20,840 nt of DNA, from positions 1-20,840 of the forward strand of contig JAOACU010000011.1 of the NCBI GenBank assembly GCA_026417715.1, given 5' to 3'. Each line of letters begins with the position of its first letter. Within the stretch, counting starts at the first letter, position 1. A program made the translations under genes and the position numbers. Positions 20,825 to 20,840 of this stretch are shown here, one piece after another. The notes under the pieces were generated by a model, which worked only from the letters and a program-made list of their open reading frames with translations, was not told the DNA's origin and ran no database searches. Source of the stretch: Anaerolineae bacterium. Lineage in GTDB: Bacteria > Chloroflexota > Anaerolineae > UBA4142.

Positions 20825-20840
20825 GAACAAGCCATTTACC

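Overview
The window is a bacterial chromosome segment whose right half carries the classical origin-proximal gene cluster. Read on the minus strand the order is rpmH, rnpA, yidD, a beta-propeller lipoprotein, yidC, jag, a pfkB-type kinase, parA and parB. The short YidC without a large periplasmic domain, the DUF4013 membrane protein, the mixed accessory genes and the many CGCGCG-rich codon runs suggest an uncultured Chloroflexota (Anaerolineae-like) lineage. That assignment is inference; no rRNA or taxon-specific marker is present.

Layout. 1-1030 (+): the 3' end of an M14 zinc carboxypeptidase, a consensus promoter, an internally deleted DUF4258 toxin remnant, its YgiT-type zinc-finger partner and a strong terminator. 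1087-3576 (+): an MFS exporter and a TIM-barrel glycosidase-like protein. 3604-4282 (-): a VapC PIN toxin with a DUF104-type antitoxin. 4340-7561 (+): CorA, a FAD/[2Fe-2S] molybdenum-hydroxylase subunit fusion and a two-haem cytochrome-like protein. 7820-10510 (-): a ROK kinase, a GmhA-like SIS isomerase, a 144-bp inverted-repeat element and an MBL-fold hydrolase. 10580-16822 (-): the parB-to-rpmH cluster. 17033-19867 (+): a DinG-type helicase with an N-terminal exonuclease. 19938-20609 (-): DUF4013. The right edge holds palindromic non-coding repeats.

The most unusual feature is not a gene. Most intergenic gaps are filled by short tandem arrays of about 7 bp units, with a different unit in most gaps. 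In the minus-strand cluster and in the neighbouring haem/ROK and MBL gaps the array is followed by its own reverse complement, so the gap could fold into a long hairpin. The arrays start at, or include, the stop codon of the upstream gene (coxMS, ROK, parA, parB, jag, the propeller lipoprotein and rpmH directly; yidD immediately after). Some run almost to the next start codon (dinG, pfkB, rnpA), leaving no Shine-Dalgarno sequence. Related heptamers also lie inside coding sequence, most clearly in the linker that joins the two domains of the coxM/coxS fusion. They resemble in style the heptanucleotide STRR repeats known from cyanobacteria, but their placement at stop codons and their diversity are worth genome-wide analysis.

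Functionally, rpmH, rnpA, yidD, yidC and jag serve ribosome and RNase P biogenesis and membrane-protein insertion. ParA and ParB segregate the origin. The left half is a set of small accessory modules (two toxin-antitoxin loci, transport, redox, sugar metabolism) separated by repeats.
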